DNA from: Temnothorax longispinosus
Lineage: Eukaryota; Arthropoda; Insecta; Hymenoptera; Formicidae
Length of the DNA stretch: 64,000 nucleotides
Assembly (NCBI RefSeq): GCF_030848805.1
Contig: NC_092365.1
Location: 19,769,049-19,833,048, forward strand
Reading direction: 5' to 3'
A model generated the notes under the pieces. It searched no databases and was not told the DNA's origin. It was given only the letters and a program-made list of their open reading frames with translations. This document shows positions 49,698-62,500 of this stretch, in pieces; within the stretch, counting starts at the first letter, position 1, and every line of letters starts with the position of its first letter. The position numbers and the translations under genes are program-made.

Positions 49698-51508
49698 CAT
49701 CACGTATCGCTCATTTGTAACAGCAATGACATAATTAGTTTTTGAGTTGTTTACAAAAAAATGATGAGATGTACTGAATGAAAAGCTAATATATAGCTAG
49801 ATGTTTTTATTCCTCTACAATCAGTTATTACAACAAAGTCGCATTTCCAAATAATGCAAAATTTTAATGATTCAAAATATTCAAATATTTATTTTCTAGA
49901 AAACTTGTTTTAGAGTTATGTTATTGTTGCAGCAAATGAACGATATAATGGCACGCGTATAAACGTACACACACGCAACGTGAAATAGACCGTCAGTACG
50001 CTTCGGGAAGCCGCGCGCACCACGTGTCGAGGGCGTATCAAATGCGCTACATTATGTAGTTAACCGCATAATATGTCCTCGTCGCTGCATCTAGTCGCGA
50101 GCCGAGTCTCTCGGGCGGTACTTCGTCGAAAAGGTCGGGAAACCGGGGGCCCAATTAATTTTCAATTGCGCCCCGGCCGTAACTCAGCCTTCCTATTTCC
50201 AACGGTCACGCGACGCTGCACTTGACATACGATCGGCTGGCTTCTGCATCATCGCGAGGGCCGCCGCGCGCCCGCGCCGCGCCGATCGGACGCGAGAAAG
50301 CACCTACCTCTCGCGCGCACCTTCCGTTCAACCGACGAGAACCCCGAACCCTCAATACGGCCGGGAAGTGAGCAACTGCGTGACTTCGCTGCGTAAATTC
50401 AGCGGTGTGCAGTTCAGATCATATTGTAACACATTTGTGCACCGTGCTTCGGCTGAAAGCGGGTTAACCGTAATAATTATAGCCGAAGAGTAATTAAAGC
50501 TTCATTTGCTAGCGAAAAGTATAACAGGGCGTGAAATACAAAACGGTACTAATTAACAGATTGTTTTAGTATTCTGAGATAATGAAGCTTTTCGTATAAA
50601 ACCGATCCTGTGTTAATGCTTCCATATTCGTCAGAATGTTTTGCTAGGTATATACGTGAAATATTGGTAGGTATAATATTAGCGACTTTTAATGAGAGCA
50701 TCAGTTCCATAAAAATGTAACTTTTTTTTTAAAAGGTCATATTCTATTTTTCCCTCCGCTGCCTCTGTCGTCGATGTGTATATAAAAGTGGTGTACAGTT
50801 ATACGGCCGTTGGAGTTATCATGTTTCAAATAAGTCGATATTGGCAGCGGAGCGTAGTGGAGGGTCACACTAAAAGGATTGTGCGCGCCGTGCGTTGTGC
50901 ACCTCTGGCAGTACAACAGCATGTGTTATAGGGCGGCGTCCGAGCTTTCCGTTATAAGGAAGAAAGGCTTCGAAAAGGTGATGGAAAAGGAATGAATGAA
51001 AATTCCTGAGCGCGCAACATGCGATGCCTCGGCAGGAAAGAAATTGAAAAAGAAAATGCTTGATAATGAAACTTATATCGATAATAAAACTGATACTATT
51101 CAGGCTAATAAGTGAATAATAATTATGCTATTAAACATAATTACTGACGAGCGATGTAAAGAAGATTTGAAATAGCTGATGTCAGCAATTCTCTCTTTAT
51201 GTTTTTATTTTATTATATCTTGATTAAGTAAGACAGGCGGCAATAAATAGGTGTGACAAGACGCGCTTAATAAACAGATGGATAGACAGGTAAGTAGATG
51301 GAGGAAGTTGGACGCATCGGGATAGCTCGACGCCAAATGAAATTTCGCAACTCAGCGATGCGACGTTCCCGCGAATCAAGCTCCCGCGAGTCTCCTCGTG
51401 GTATGCGCATAGACAGGCGCGCAGAAAAAGGACTGCATGCAAAAGGACGAGTGCTCAATTCGTTTCCAGGGGGGAAGAACCGGTCCACCGGTCGTGTCGC
51501 GGAAGTGT

Positions 51509-51511
<3 letters not shown>

Positions 51512-51541
<30 letters not shown>
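51512..51541. repeat. (CT)n microsatellite
   Basis: About 14 CT units, extended by TTCTCTCCCTC. A shorter CT run occurs at about 52060-52076. Confidence 0.9.
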
Positions 51542-51547
<6 letters not shown>

Positions 51548-51724
51548 CCTCGTGGATCTCCATCGCGACTTCGAGTCTAATACGATCGCACCGACGCGGT
51601 ATACCTCTTTGCGCCGCGCTTCGCGAAAAAAGGATTCGAAGGCGCGTGTAGCGCGTGGAAGGAAAAAGAGAAAGAAATGCTTGTAAACATCAACCATAAA
51701 TAAGCCAAGACGGGCGTAATAAGC

Positions 51725-51749
51725 AGATAGATAGATAGATAGATAGATG
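51725..51749. repeat. (AGAT)n tetranucleotide repeat
   Basis: Six AGAT units followed by AGATGGATAGACGGGTAGAT. A degenerate version (AGATGGATAGACAGGTAAGTAGATGG) lies at about 51276-51301. Confidence 0.9.
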
Positions 51750-54700
51750 GATAGACGGGTAGATTGGCTGAGAGAAAACTCTTACGGTTGATGCTTGCAC
51801 AAGCGCGTTTCCTCTCTTCTTTCCTTTCGTGTAGCACTCGAGGATCGAGGCGCGCATTCTCGGTATTTATTTAGCGCTCAACGCGCGGTCTGACCTTAAG
51901 TTCTAATTTGCCACGAACGGGAGTAAAGCCGTAAACAGAGGCCGCACGCGGTGAAATATTAATTAAAGAAAATAATTCCGGGGAATTGCTTCGTTTTAAT
52001 TAAGATAATAACTTGGATCTCTCAAGCAAGATTTCTGTGTGGGAGGATAATTTTTTTTCTCTCTCTCTCTCTCTCCCTCGGGGTCTTTCACGCGCGGTCA
52101 CATTAGTCGATCCTGAAAGTTCCCAGTCTCATTTCCCGAAGCGAAGTTAGCGATGCGTTATCTCTCGGCGGCACGCTCGACCTGGAGCGCGCGCAACAAT
52201 GGGAGGAGGCTCGGTTCATTCAGTGATCAATTCGGAGTCGCGAGTTCGTGGCCGACGATAAAAAAGGGTTCGGAAAGTCCGTTTCATTGACCGTTTTGGA
52301 GGTGACGCAACCGCGCAGCAAATTTAAAGCGACGCCGAGAGACGAGACGAGACGAGATGCGGCGCGACACGACGCGACATGGATAAGAAAAATGGAGGAT
52401 ATATAGCCGCCGCTTCTAAAAGCGCCTCTCCCGAGACCGCGCTTTTGTACGGTCGATGTTCCCGACGTAGAGAGGAGGCTCGAATTACATTATGTGCGCG
52501 ATTCCCCATAAATTTCACTGCTTAAATATTTGAACGTCAGAGTGCAGCGAAATATACGAGCGGGAGAGTTCGCGGAGACGGTCAGTCTCGCCGTCGTGAG
52601 ATCGCTACGTCGAAGCAGCAAAGTATCGATGCTTTGTCATATCAGTTTCAACAGGTATTTATATATCGCGTTTTATCAATTCCAGAATTAATATTTCTGA
52701 AAATATTAACTTGAGATTTAAAAGAAAGGTTAAAAAATAAAAATAATAAAAATTTATACATTTAAATGTGGAAGGAGTATAAAAGAGATGATACAAAAGA
52801 TAATAGGAGAAATATGGAAAAAAGAGAAAGAAGAATCAAGATATAATAATTACTACAAGAAGTAAATAACAAAAGGGATTTCACAATATCTTGAAAGGGA
52901 GAAAGAAGAATAAAGATAGCAAAATGATTGCAAGAGACTTAGGTGCGGAAGTGAAGCAAGAGAGAGTCAATTTTAGAAAGAAAAATGAAGAAAATGTAGG
53001 ATAGATAAAGAGAGTGAGGAGACAATGCGGCATAACATTTATTCGGAGTTTCTCGGTCATTACAAAAATTTTAATATATGGTTTTCTCGACAAAAAAGGT
53101 TGGAAAGTCTAGTCTAAAGTGTTTGTGATCTACACAACAAATTAAAGCTCGTTTCTGTACGAGACGGAGTTTGATAAGAATCGAAATATGATGTATTAAA
53201 GGGTACAAATTTAATGGGAAGAAATAATTTATACGTCGCGCTGAGGCTCGCATTGTTGTAGCTGGCCGAAATTTCGTCGGTGCGCGAACGTCCATTTGCG
53301 TTACTCGCCACCGCATGGAAGGGTAACTGTAAAAACGAGTGTAAAACACAAGAACCACATGCGACGCATTTACGTGACCGTAAGCCACGTGCGGCCGCTT
53401 TATGTCGCGCGGAAGTGCTGCAACAGAGTCGCTCGTGCGGCTGTAACGTTTCAAATGGATGCAGCGGCTCAATTAAGCGCGCGAGACAATGCGATGACTT
53501 GTTCATTCAGCGATATCAAGAGAGAAGGACAGAGAGAGAGAGAGAGAAACAGAAAGAGAATGGATATCGATATGCCCGCTGACCCGTCGATCTTGACTCA
53601 CGAATCTCACGATCAGAAATGAGCGGCTCTCGTTTTGTCGTAGGTACCTACCGAACACAGGCTCCTGTTTCTGCACGTGAAAGAGACAGAGGAGGCAAGG
53701 AGAGAGGGCTTAGTTTCAAAATTATTAGCTTTGACAGGCGTATCGTTATAATGAGGAAAACGAGCTCCATAAATTTCCGACTGCACAGGTCGTACAACGA
53801 AATAACGGCGGCGCTCATAATTTTACGTTCACGCTTTCGCGTATTTTCCCATTAACGACGCGGATAAATATCGAGGTTGCTTCCGCACACTTCGCCACTA
53901 GCACGGAACGCGTTTGATAAATGGTCATGGGATAAATTATTTCGAGTTCCTATTACATTAAGTGATCTTAAAGAATATACAGAGAAACCCTAATCGACTG
54001 ATTTCGAAAAAAAAAAAAAACAGATAGACCTACGCAAGCAGAAATAAATTTTAACACGAATACGAAAGAATAATATACGCGTGTAGACTTATGACACTAT
54101 TTTTAAAATCAACGCAAAAGATCGTATAATATATTTGTAATTAAAATGAAATATATGTATTTACGTGCAATATCGATAATATTTTTCAATTATTATATTC
54201 GTTAATTACATCAATATATAATTATTTAATTTAATCAATCAATCATTGTATATTGTATAACGGACATTCCCGATCAAATACCTTCGCGATAGGAGACGTT
54301 TTTGTTAAACAAAAAAAAATACGAAAGAGATTGATGGCATCACGGACCGGTGTAACACCGGTGTGCGGCCGTGCGTCGTCTTCCTCGTTATTTTTGACTG
54401 ACCGGAGTTCGTTGACCCACGCACCTTCGCCAGATCCGGTAACAAACGAAATGTATCATAGAGAATAGGTACCGGACGGAGTCGGCCGCCGCAAATCAAC
54501 CAGGATGTGCTTATTATTTTTAATGCGGCACCGTTGCTCTATTGCGTGTTAATGCCAGGCCGGATACATCTACGATAACATCAGCAAATAAACGTTACAT
54601 TTTTATTACGACAACTGTTTGTTAACGAGACGTGAATCAATTGCGACCACACGAGAGATGTATGATGGTAAATATGCGGATTGTGTGTGGCAAATATCAC

Positions 54701-55141
54701 TTGCAACGTGAAGAGTAAACAAGACGGTATTAATCACGCTGTCTTAGCAATGTATCAAATTATATAAAATATTGCGATTTTTATCGGATTGTTAAGATAC
54801 ATGTAAATCGATACATTTGCTTCCACCTGTCAGAATTTATTATGTAAACAGAAATCATGACAAAGATGATAAATTTTTACAAATTGCGTTTACGCAATAA
54901 AACGAATCGCCTCGGAAATATCTTATAAATCACCGAACAGAGACGTCGGTGAAAAATCGTCTTGTGATCTCGAAAACCCGTTTTTTTTTTTTATTGGCTC
55001 GTTTTAGCAAACTCGTCGCCGCAAACGTTTTACGTCGACCGTAAAGAAATCCGGCAATGGCCGATCTCTTCGGAGCGGTTGGAATTTATTATTCAAGACG
55101 GTGTAGCGAAAATCGAATTAGTCTCGCACTCAAGGCTGCAT

Positions 55142-55161
55142 CACACACACACACACACACA
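55142..55161. repeat. (CA)n microsatellite
   Basis: Ten CA units. A GA-rich tract with interruptions follows at about 55250-55302. Confidence 0.9.
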
Positions 55162-56555
55162 GCCAGTAAATTTCCGATAAACTAGACGAGCGTGGATTAA
55201 AGACGCGCTATCGGCACCGACGCACTTCGCCTATTAATAGTGAACGCAGAGAGAATGAGAGACAGAAAGAGAGTATGTGAGAGAGACAGAGAGAGAGAGA
55301 GACCTATCCGTTCCCCTATTTTTACGACCGAGCTCCAACTGCGCCTGAGGTACTCTCAAAATGCGTTTGACCGTGCCTCATCGGTTACATTTAAACCGAG
55401 CACGCCCACTCCTTTTGAATCCTTAAAACGCTAAGTGAACTCACACGAGTTGAGCTTACGCGTTTTATGTTTTCTAATGTATATAATGGAACGCGTACCG
55501 CCGATGTTACCCTGCGTTACTTAAAAGCGGCAAAAAGGCACTTTTATACTTGCAATCGTACCATTATTCTCAAGAAGTTACTAATGATTGCATTTGTCTC
55601 AAGATGTAGATGGAAGGTAGAACAGTAAAATAGTCTCCTTCGAATTTAATACAAATTCATTGCACGAATACTGAGATCTCTTTCTAAAACCTATAGAGAA
55701 CTCTAGAACTATTGCTGGGGCATCCAGAACTCTAATAAATTTTTTCGAATTTTGAAAAAGGGGTGCCCCAACTTCACAGACGTGATCTTATTCATATAAG
55801 ATCGCAATTTTCTGCATTAAGTACAATAACTTTAAATTGAAGTATAATTAGTTTGGCTGTAGGATTAATAATATATAGCTAATTTTATATAATTTCGATT
55901 TTGTAAATTTCTTCAAATATAATTCTCGTGATTTTTAGCCTTGTGAAAAATCAACGATGAGAAAAATACGGATAAGATGGTCCTCTCTTAATATCAATTT
56001 TACAAATAACTTTGATTGTACGAATCAATCACTATCCGCTCCTTGAAGAGGATGAAATAACATACGTAACACTCTTCTCTGCGATCAATTCTCCTTTTGA
56101 AGCACCACTTCTGCGAGTTTATCCAAGGATCCCTTCCCCTGTTCCTTTACTTTTCACAAGGCTCGCGCGAAGTGTCAATAGAGGTAGCCGAAATCGCTAT
56201 AAAGAAAAATTTCGAGACCGACCGCAAAGAAAAGCAACAGCCAAGAAACATCACGACCAGTCCACCCTTGTTTATCGAAAGGAGGGAGAGATTGTCGTAG
56301 AGACAAATCCAGGAATAGATCCACGTGGAGGGAGGGATGCGCGGATTTATATTTGGAGCGTGAAGTAAAGACGTACAATTTGGTAGATGGAGTGTGTTGG
56401 AGAGTCCCGAGTCAAGACGGTCCCGATCGTGGAGGGTTTTTCACAAGAAGAAATCTCGTACGGAGGATCTCTCCCCTTAAAACCCGCCGTTGCCTTTATT
56501 CCCCAAACAAATGAGAACCGTTAATCCGGCCTTACAAACCAGAAATACGAAATAA

Positions 56556-56597
56556 ATTGTACTTCGTTTTTAGTTGACGACGAAAACGAAGTACAAT
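56556..56597. repeat. Perfect 15-bp hairpin
   Basis: ATTGTACTTCGTTTT (56556-56570) and its exact complement (56583-56597) flank a 12-nt loop. No reading frame or T-tract partner suggests a specific role; it may be a residual fold-back element. Confidence 0.7.
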
Positions 56598-59500
56598 CTT
56601 CTTCATTCTTCTTAATCGTCATATTTGCGATATAATACTAATATTGATGATTTAAAATATAACGAAATGTCTGATACTAGCATATATGTGACATTTAACT
56701 CGAAATAATAATTCTTTCTCGTCAACACTCTCATTTTGCTGTCTCATTGCAAGACGGAAAGTGGCTCAAGCTCACACAATTTTGCACGGTCTACTTTAAA
56801 CACCGAGCCGTACCCATGTATCCCATAATTTATCAGATCCGCTTTACGCACAACTTCGTGTTTAAAGTGGATCTTACAAATTACGAATTTGGTCCACTCT
56901 CTCGCTTCGAAATGCTTAATCGTTCCATCGCGTTGAAGCACATGCACGCGCCACGGCAGAACAAGCACGTCGTGACACATGTTCAGGATGTCGGAAAAAA
57001 AACCGCAACACTGGGAAGAGACTAAGAGACGCATCGGCGTGCTCGAGACGACGACGACGACGAGGACGCTGTTAAACAAAGTTGTGTCGCGCCGAGTCGA
57101 CGGCGTTGTATCGCCGAGGCAGATTTTTTCGGAGAACGTCTTTCTTTAGAACTGAAGCAACCTTGGTGGTGGGATGAACATAAATATTGTGGCCGCGTTG
57201 ATTTTAGACAATAACGAAAGATGCATCCTGAGCTATTTTTAGCCGCGCTGCTATTTCGAAGACGACGCCGCGCCTTCGCTAGATAAATTGTATCGATCGC
57301 TAGACGCGTTATCGTGACCCAATTAATGACCTGATTTATCGGAAGTGGTAGCCAATAAGATCGTTAGCGTCTCGAAAGTCTCGCCATCGTCGTCAAGGCA
57401 TCCTTATTATTATCAGAATTATTATATAGCGCGAAAACACGAATAATTGGGTACATGGTTGATTGCATTCTTACGAGACATTTAATTAAACTCAGTTTTT
57501 TTTCCCCCAGTCAATTCCAGTTCTTGTAATTTTATGCGATGCTATTGAATATTACACGTATATCAAGTTTTATTTAATCTGATTAAGTAAGGTTGTTCAC
57601 AACTCACTATATATATATAGAGCCACAAATTAGAGACATCGCGTAAAGTTTGCATTCGTCCACAATCGTCTGTTTACGTTCGTCCGTAATACTTTCTGTT
57701 AATATATCGCGCAAACGCAGTCGCAAATTAGTTAAGAAAACTTCCGTTTGTCGTGCTACATAACTGTAGGACGCGATGCGCATATATTTATCAGGCAATT
57801 AAAACGCTCCGTATATATACCGTCGCGTATCTCGTTGAAATATCTATAACATAAAATGTATAAGAGTACCTCTTAAGTCTTAATATCGCATTCCACCGTA
57901 AAGTTTATCGCGGAGAATATCTGTCGCGAGTCTCACAGATGCATCGCGACTTCCGAGGATTAACGTCTTAGAAAGTAATCCATTAGAGCTCATCACTATC
58001 AACGTGCACGCGGCATCTCTCCGTGGGCTCTCCCGATGGTTATCTTGATACGAAATCAACTGGTGCACGGCGAAACTTCGCTTTTATAAGTGAGAGAGAA
58101 CTTCCATTGAGGAAATTTCCATTCATTAATCTCCATTCATTTAACATCACCTTTTTTCGCCGCGTGCATGTCAATCAGAAAAGTTTCGATGAACCCCGCC
58201 TCCGGCGTCTATGCCGAGTTAATCGCTCGAATTCCGCGCCGCGGCGGCGCGGCGCGGCATCGGGACGCATTAATCAGAGAAATTGTTTCATTTAACGAGA
58301 TTAGCGGCAAATATTTCTCTATCTCCCGTTCAAGAATGTCGAACGGGAATTGCGGCGGAGATAGTTCTCGGATTGTTTACCACGCTACCGCGAAGTTACC
58401 TTCTCGCCGATACAATCCTCGATCCATCTTCATCCGCGCGCGTTCCCACGGAATAACGCGAGCTCTCCGAAGTTCCCCGGGCACGTGAGAAATCGGGATT
58501 GAATCGTTGCGCTTGGGAAATTAATTGATCTCGATCTATTAAACGCGACGTCGGCCGAGGGCTCGTCGATACGATCGCGTGCCCACGTATACACGCTAAT
58601 ACCGATATATTACGACATCCGCGCGTGTAAACGAGAATGGGTATCGAATTCACAGAGCCCTCGGGCCTGCGAGAGTGGGTTAACCTAATACGTTACGAAT
58701 TAATTACTCCCGGATAGAGATAGAGAACCGATAGAGATTCCCGGCGCTCTTAATGATTTTGCTTTTGATAATAGCGCGCGGCTCGAGAATCCGGTGGATA
58801 GTTTGATAACCGGTAGTTCGAAACCTCTCTGACGGATTAACCGTCGTGTTCGCGATTCGTCCGTGTCGCGTATTTTTTTCATTCCCATCACATTACGCGT
58901 CGCGCGATTAACTTTAATAGGTACACTTTCGCAAATTGACGTTCGCGGCATAATTTACGAGAAAAGACAGGGGGGGGGGGAAGGAGAAAAAGGTCGGGGA
59001 GTCGTTTTGCCCCGCGGGCGCAAATGACGTTCGAAGTTACGAGCGGAAGTTTCTGTCGCGCGCTGACGTGATTTTCATCGGCAAACAGTTCGTCCGGGCG
59101 TTCGCGTTAAAACTTCGCCGTTTGTTCAGTGCGGATAGATAAATGGAGCACGCGGTCTTCGGCATTTCCTCGCGCGATCGATCCACTTCGCCCGCGCCCA
59201 CGCGCGATTCACGGAGCACAGAGCGGTAGTGCCTCTTTTTCTCTATCCCGTGGGATCTCCTCTCGCGTGATATAGCGTCTGTCAATTCTCGGACGCGCGC
59301 AACGTATTCGCCCGTCGCGCGATACCGATCCGCTAACGACGAGTAATGGATATTCGCGGCCGCGCTTGAATTCATCGCGATCGCTTATCGAAAATCGCGT
59401 CGCGATTATTAATCGGCCGCAAGAACCTCACGGCGAGAATCTCATCCCGATGGTCTCCCGATATAGTTATGCAGAACGGGCGGGAAATAAATCGCTCGGT

Positions 59501-62500
59501 AGACTCACAATCGATGTCGGACAAGGAGAGAAAATTTCCGAGTTGCGCTTGTTAATACATTTATTTAATAATTGTCTGAAATTATTGCGTACACGGATAC
59601 AGGGGATAAATCACGTTGTGAATCTGTTGGAATGAAAACTTTAATTGCAAAGCAGGGGAAGGGAAAATTTTAAATCGGGCACTCCTTCGGACAACCGCAT
59701 GTTCGCGGCACTTGTTGCGACGAGAGATAGATAGAGCACGAATTAGAGGCGGCGTGTTCAGCATATTCGACCCGATATCTATGCTACATTTCTCGCGATA
59801 GCTTCCAGATGTACCGGGCGCGCGAAGTGATTTTTGGCTGACGTCCAACGCGAGGCGCAGAAATTGGGCTTCTAGATGAAAATCTAGCTTCTGAAAATCA
59901 AGCGTGCAAGGACAGATCGACGATACTTGGCTGTTGCCGCTTTTCGTACATACATATATATGAAACATTTCGGCGACGCGCGAAAATCGCTGGCGAAAAC
60001 TATAGAGAAATCGCGCGAGATCGAGCGCGGGCGGCGGAAAACGGCGGTGGTAAACGGGCGTCGTCGAACGTTTATTTCTGTCAACGCGGGAGTGAGCAGT
60101 CAGTCGAAGCTGTCCCAGATCAGATCCGTCCGCGTGATTACGCGGGCGGGGATACACGTCGTCGTACGTCGTACGTCCTCCCTATCGATCGACAAGACGC
60201 CAGGAAGAGCGGAACGGCGGACGTCGCGCCGAAAGAGCTACCCGTTCGACGAAAAAACGAGCACCTTTCCTTCGGTCGTTATCGAAATCGGAACGAAGCC
60301 GACGTGGACGGTTGGAAGGAAAATTTCAACTGTCGTTAAGCGTCGTCGAGGTACGTCGCCCCCGAAAAGTCGACCGACTCGAGTTTTCCTCCCGCGATAG
60401 CGAGCGACGAACGAACACCCTCCTCCTCCTCCTCTTTCTTTCGTTCGCTCTGCTCGGCTTTGCTCCACGGAGGACCTTGTTTAACGGCGAACAATTATCG
60501 ATAAGACCGCGTGTGAAATGAGACCGCGGCGGCAATGAAGATAACGGAAGAAAGAAAGGAAAGGCGAACGGCGGCGCGGGTTGCTCCAGTTACGATTATA
60601 CCTTCGGGCCTTCGGGAATCTGGATACCGAGAGAATCTCCACCGGCGCTTTTGTAGGGTTTGTTTGTAAATTGCCTGTTCCGCGGGATATTAATGCGAGG
60701 AACTCGCGTGGGGTCGCGCGCGGTACGCCGGAGATGTAAATTTCTACGTCGCCGTTGAATTCCTTCAAAGTTTCGGAATACATTTCGCGCCGCGGCAAGT
60801 TTTGTCTCTCCTCTCCCGTCGACTCTAGTTCGAATCGCTCCTTCGCAAACCAGAATTGCTTTCGACCAAAGTTATTTTAACGCCTTGTCAACGCTACCCC
60901 CGCGTGTGCGTAAATGTGTTTTTACCGTTTAATTTACATCCGCGTGCAGAATTCACGAAGCAATATTTAGCATCCTACGTGTATTCCGATAATTGCCAAT
61001 TTCGTTCCCTAATTGGCGTAATAAAATACGTCGATAAACAATTAACCTGTTTGTTCGAGTCATTTCTTTTTTTAATTTTAATTTGGGAAAATAACCGTAT
61101 CCGGAGGGGAAAGAGAGATAAAATATATCGAATAATTCAATTCCCTTCAATTTCGCATTTATTCCGCGGCGACTTGTTTCGCCGCGGTATATGCAAATCC
61201 AATCTCACGACAGGCATGTCTCGTAACACTTAATTTACATCCAAAACTGCACCGATCGATAGTAAATATATTCTCCCCCGTATATATATCTCTCTCTCTG
61301 ATATGGAATTCCACACCTATCAAATTTCGAGCGTGCTTTCCATTCCGTGCTGATCATACCGCGAACATCATACATTACGATATCGCCGTGGTTAAAATAC
61401 GGAGTTGGAAATCACAGTTATCGAGTTAACACATCATTCGACGCGGAAACCAAAAATTCGTATTTAACACGAGACACTCCCCCGCATGTGTGCGAAAGAA
61501 TCATGAAATTTCACGATTTATTCTCGTAATGTGAAACGTTAATAAAATGGGAATATGTGTACAAATAATGCGGTACCATTTTATTTCCAATTTCATCCAG
61601 TGTGATTTAAATTTCTAAAAGCCTCGCGTAACCGCGTTATTATGTGACCATATTATTATAATCATATTCTCATATTTTCCAAACAGTACATCCTAAAAAA
61701 TCGTTTTAAAAGATAAAAAGGCTGTGATTTTTTTATATTAATCAATTTTCTACATCTATCTATATTTTTCCTTCAATTTTCATTATAACTTTACGTTTCT
61801 TTTCAAGTTATCAAACTTAAATTAATAAACGATAACGACCGATCGCGTATATCTTGCTCCAAATGATAGATATTTGTTTTACGGAAGTGATATATCGTGT
61901 ATCTCAATTATACTAATTAATCAAAGTCGATAATAAAATAAGTGAGAAAAGAGGAAAGAGAGGAAAGGATACTGATGTGAGAGAGGATATTAAATACATT
62001 CATTGCAATCCAAGCATTGCAATATAGGAAACGCGCGACAATGAAGAAAAGTAATTCACAGGCATGATATATCCATTAATTCTCATCAAAGTGGAATTCG
62101 CAGCTTCGCGTATACGTACGTGTGCAGATTTATAAGCAAGTGTGTTTCATAATTAATAGATACCCGACATCCTGCGAACTTGCGCGTTTGCTTTAAACAC
62201 AGCGCAATACGTATAATATTAAAACTCGTACCGTGTATTTACATATACCGTTATGTTGATCCGTGTACTTTCTCATGTCCTACGCGATAAATAATATTTT
62301 AATAAACATAAATAATCTCTTTCTCTTCTTCTCTTTAAATACCGGGTTTGTATTATAATTAAAAATATATAGCGACCCCCCCCCTGCCCCCGCGAAGTAA
62401 GCGCGCGTGATATTAGCGTATTATTAACGCGTAATGCTAACACTTTTATTATATGAATGATTAACGTTCAAGCACATCCGTAAATTATGATATTATTTCA

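Noticed and set aside
51200..51840. Apparent segmental duplication around two AGAT-rich tracts
   Set aside because: Similarity is limited to the tetranucleotide repeat and a few flanking bases; the sequence beyond does not align.
56744..57079. Overlapping 111- and 92-codon frames on opposite strands
   Set aside because: Composition is moderately protein-like, but no domain was recognised, and an imperfect inverted repeat around ACTTTAAACAC explains part of the similarity between the two strands.
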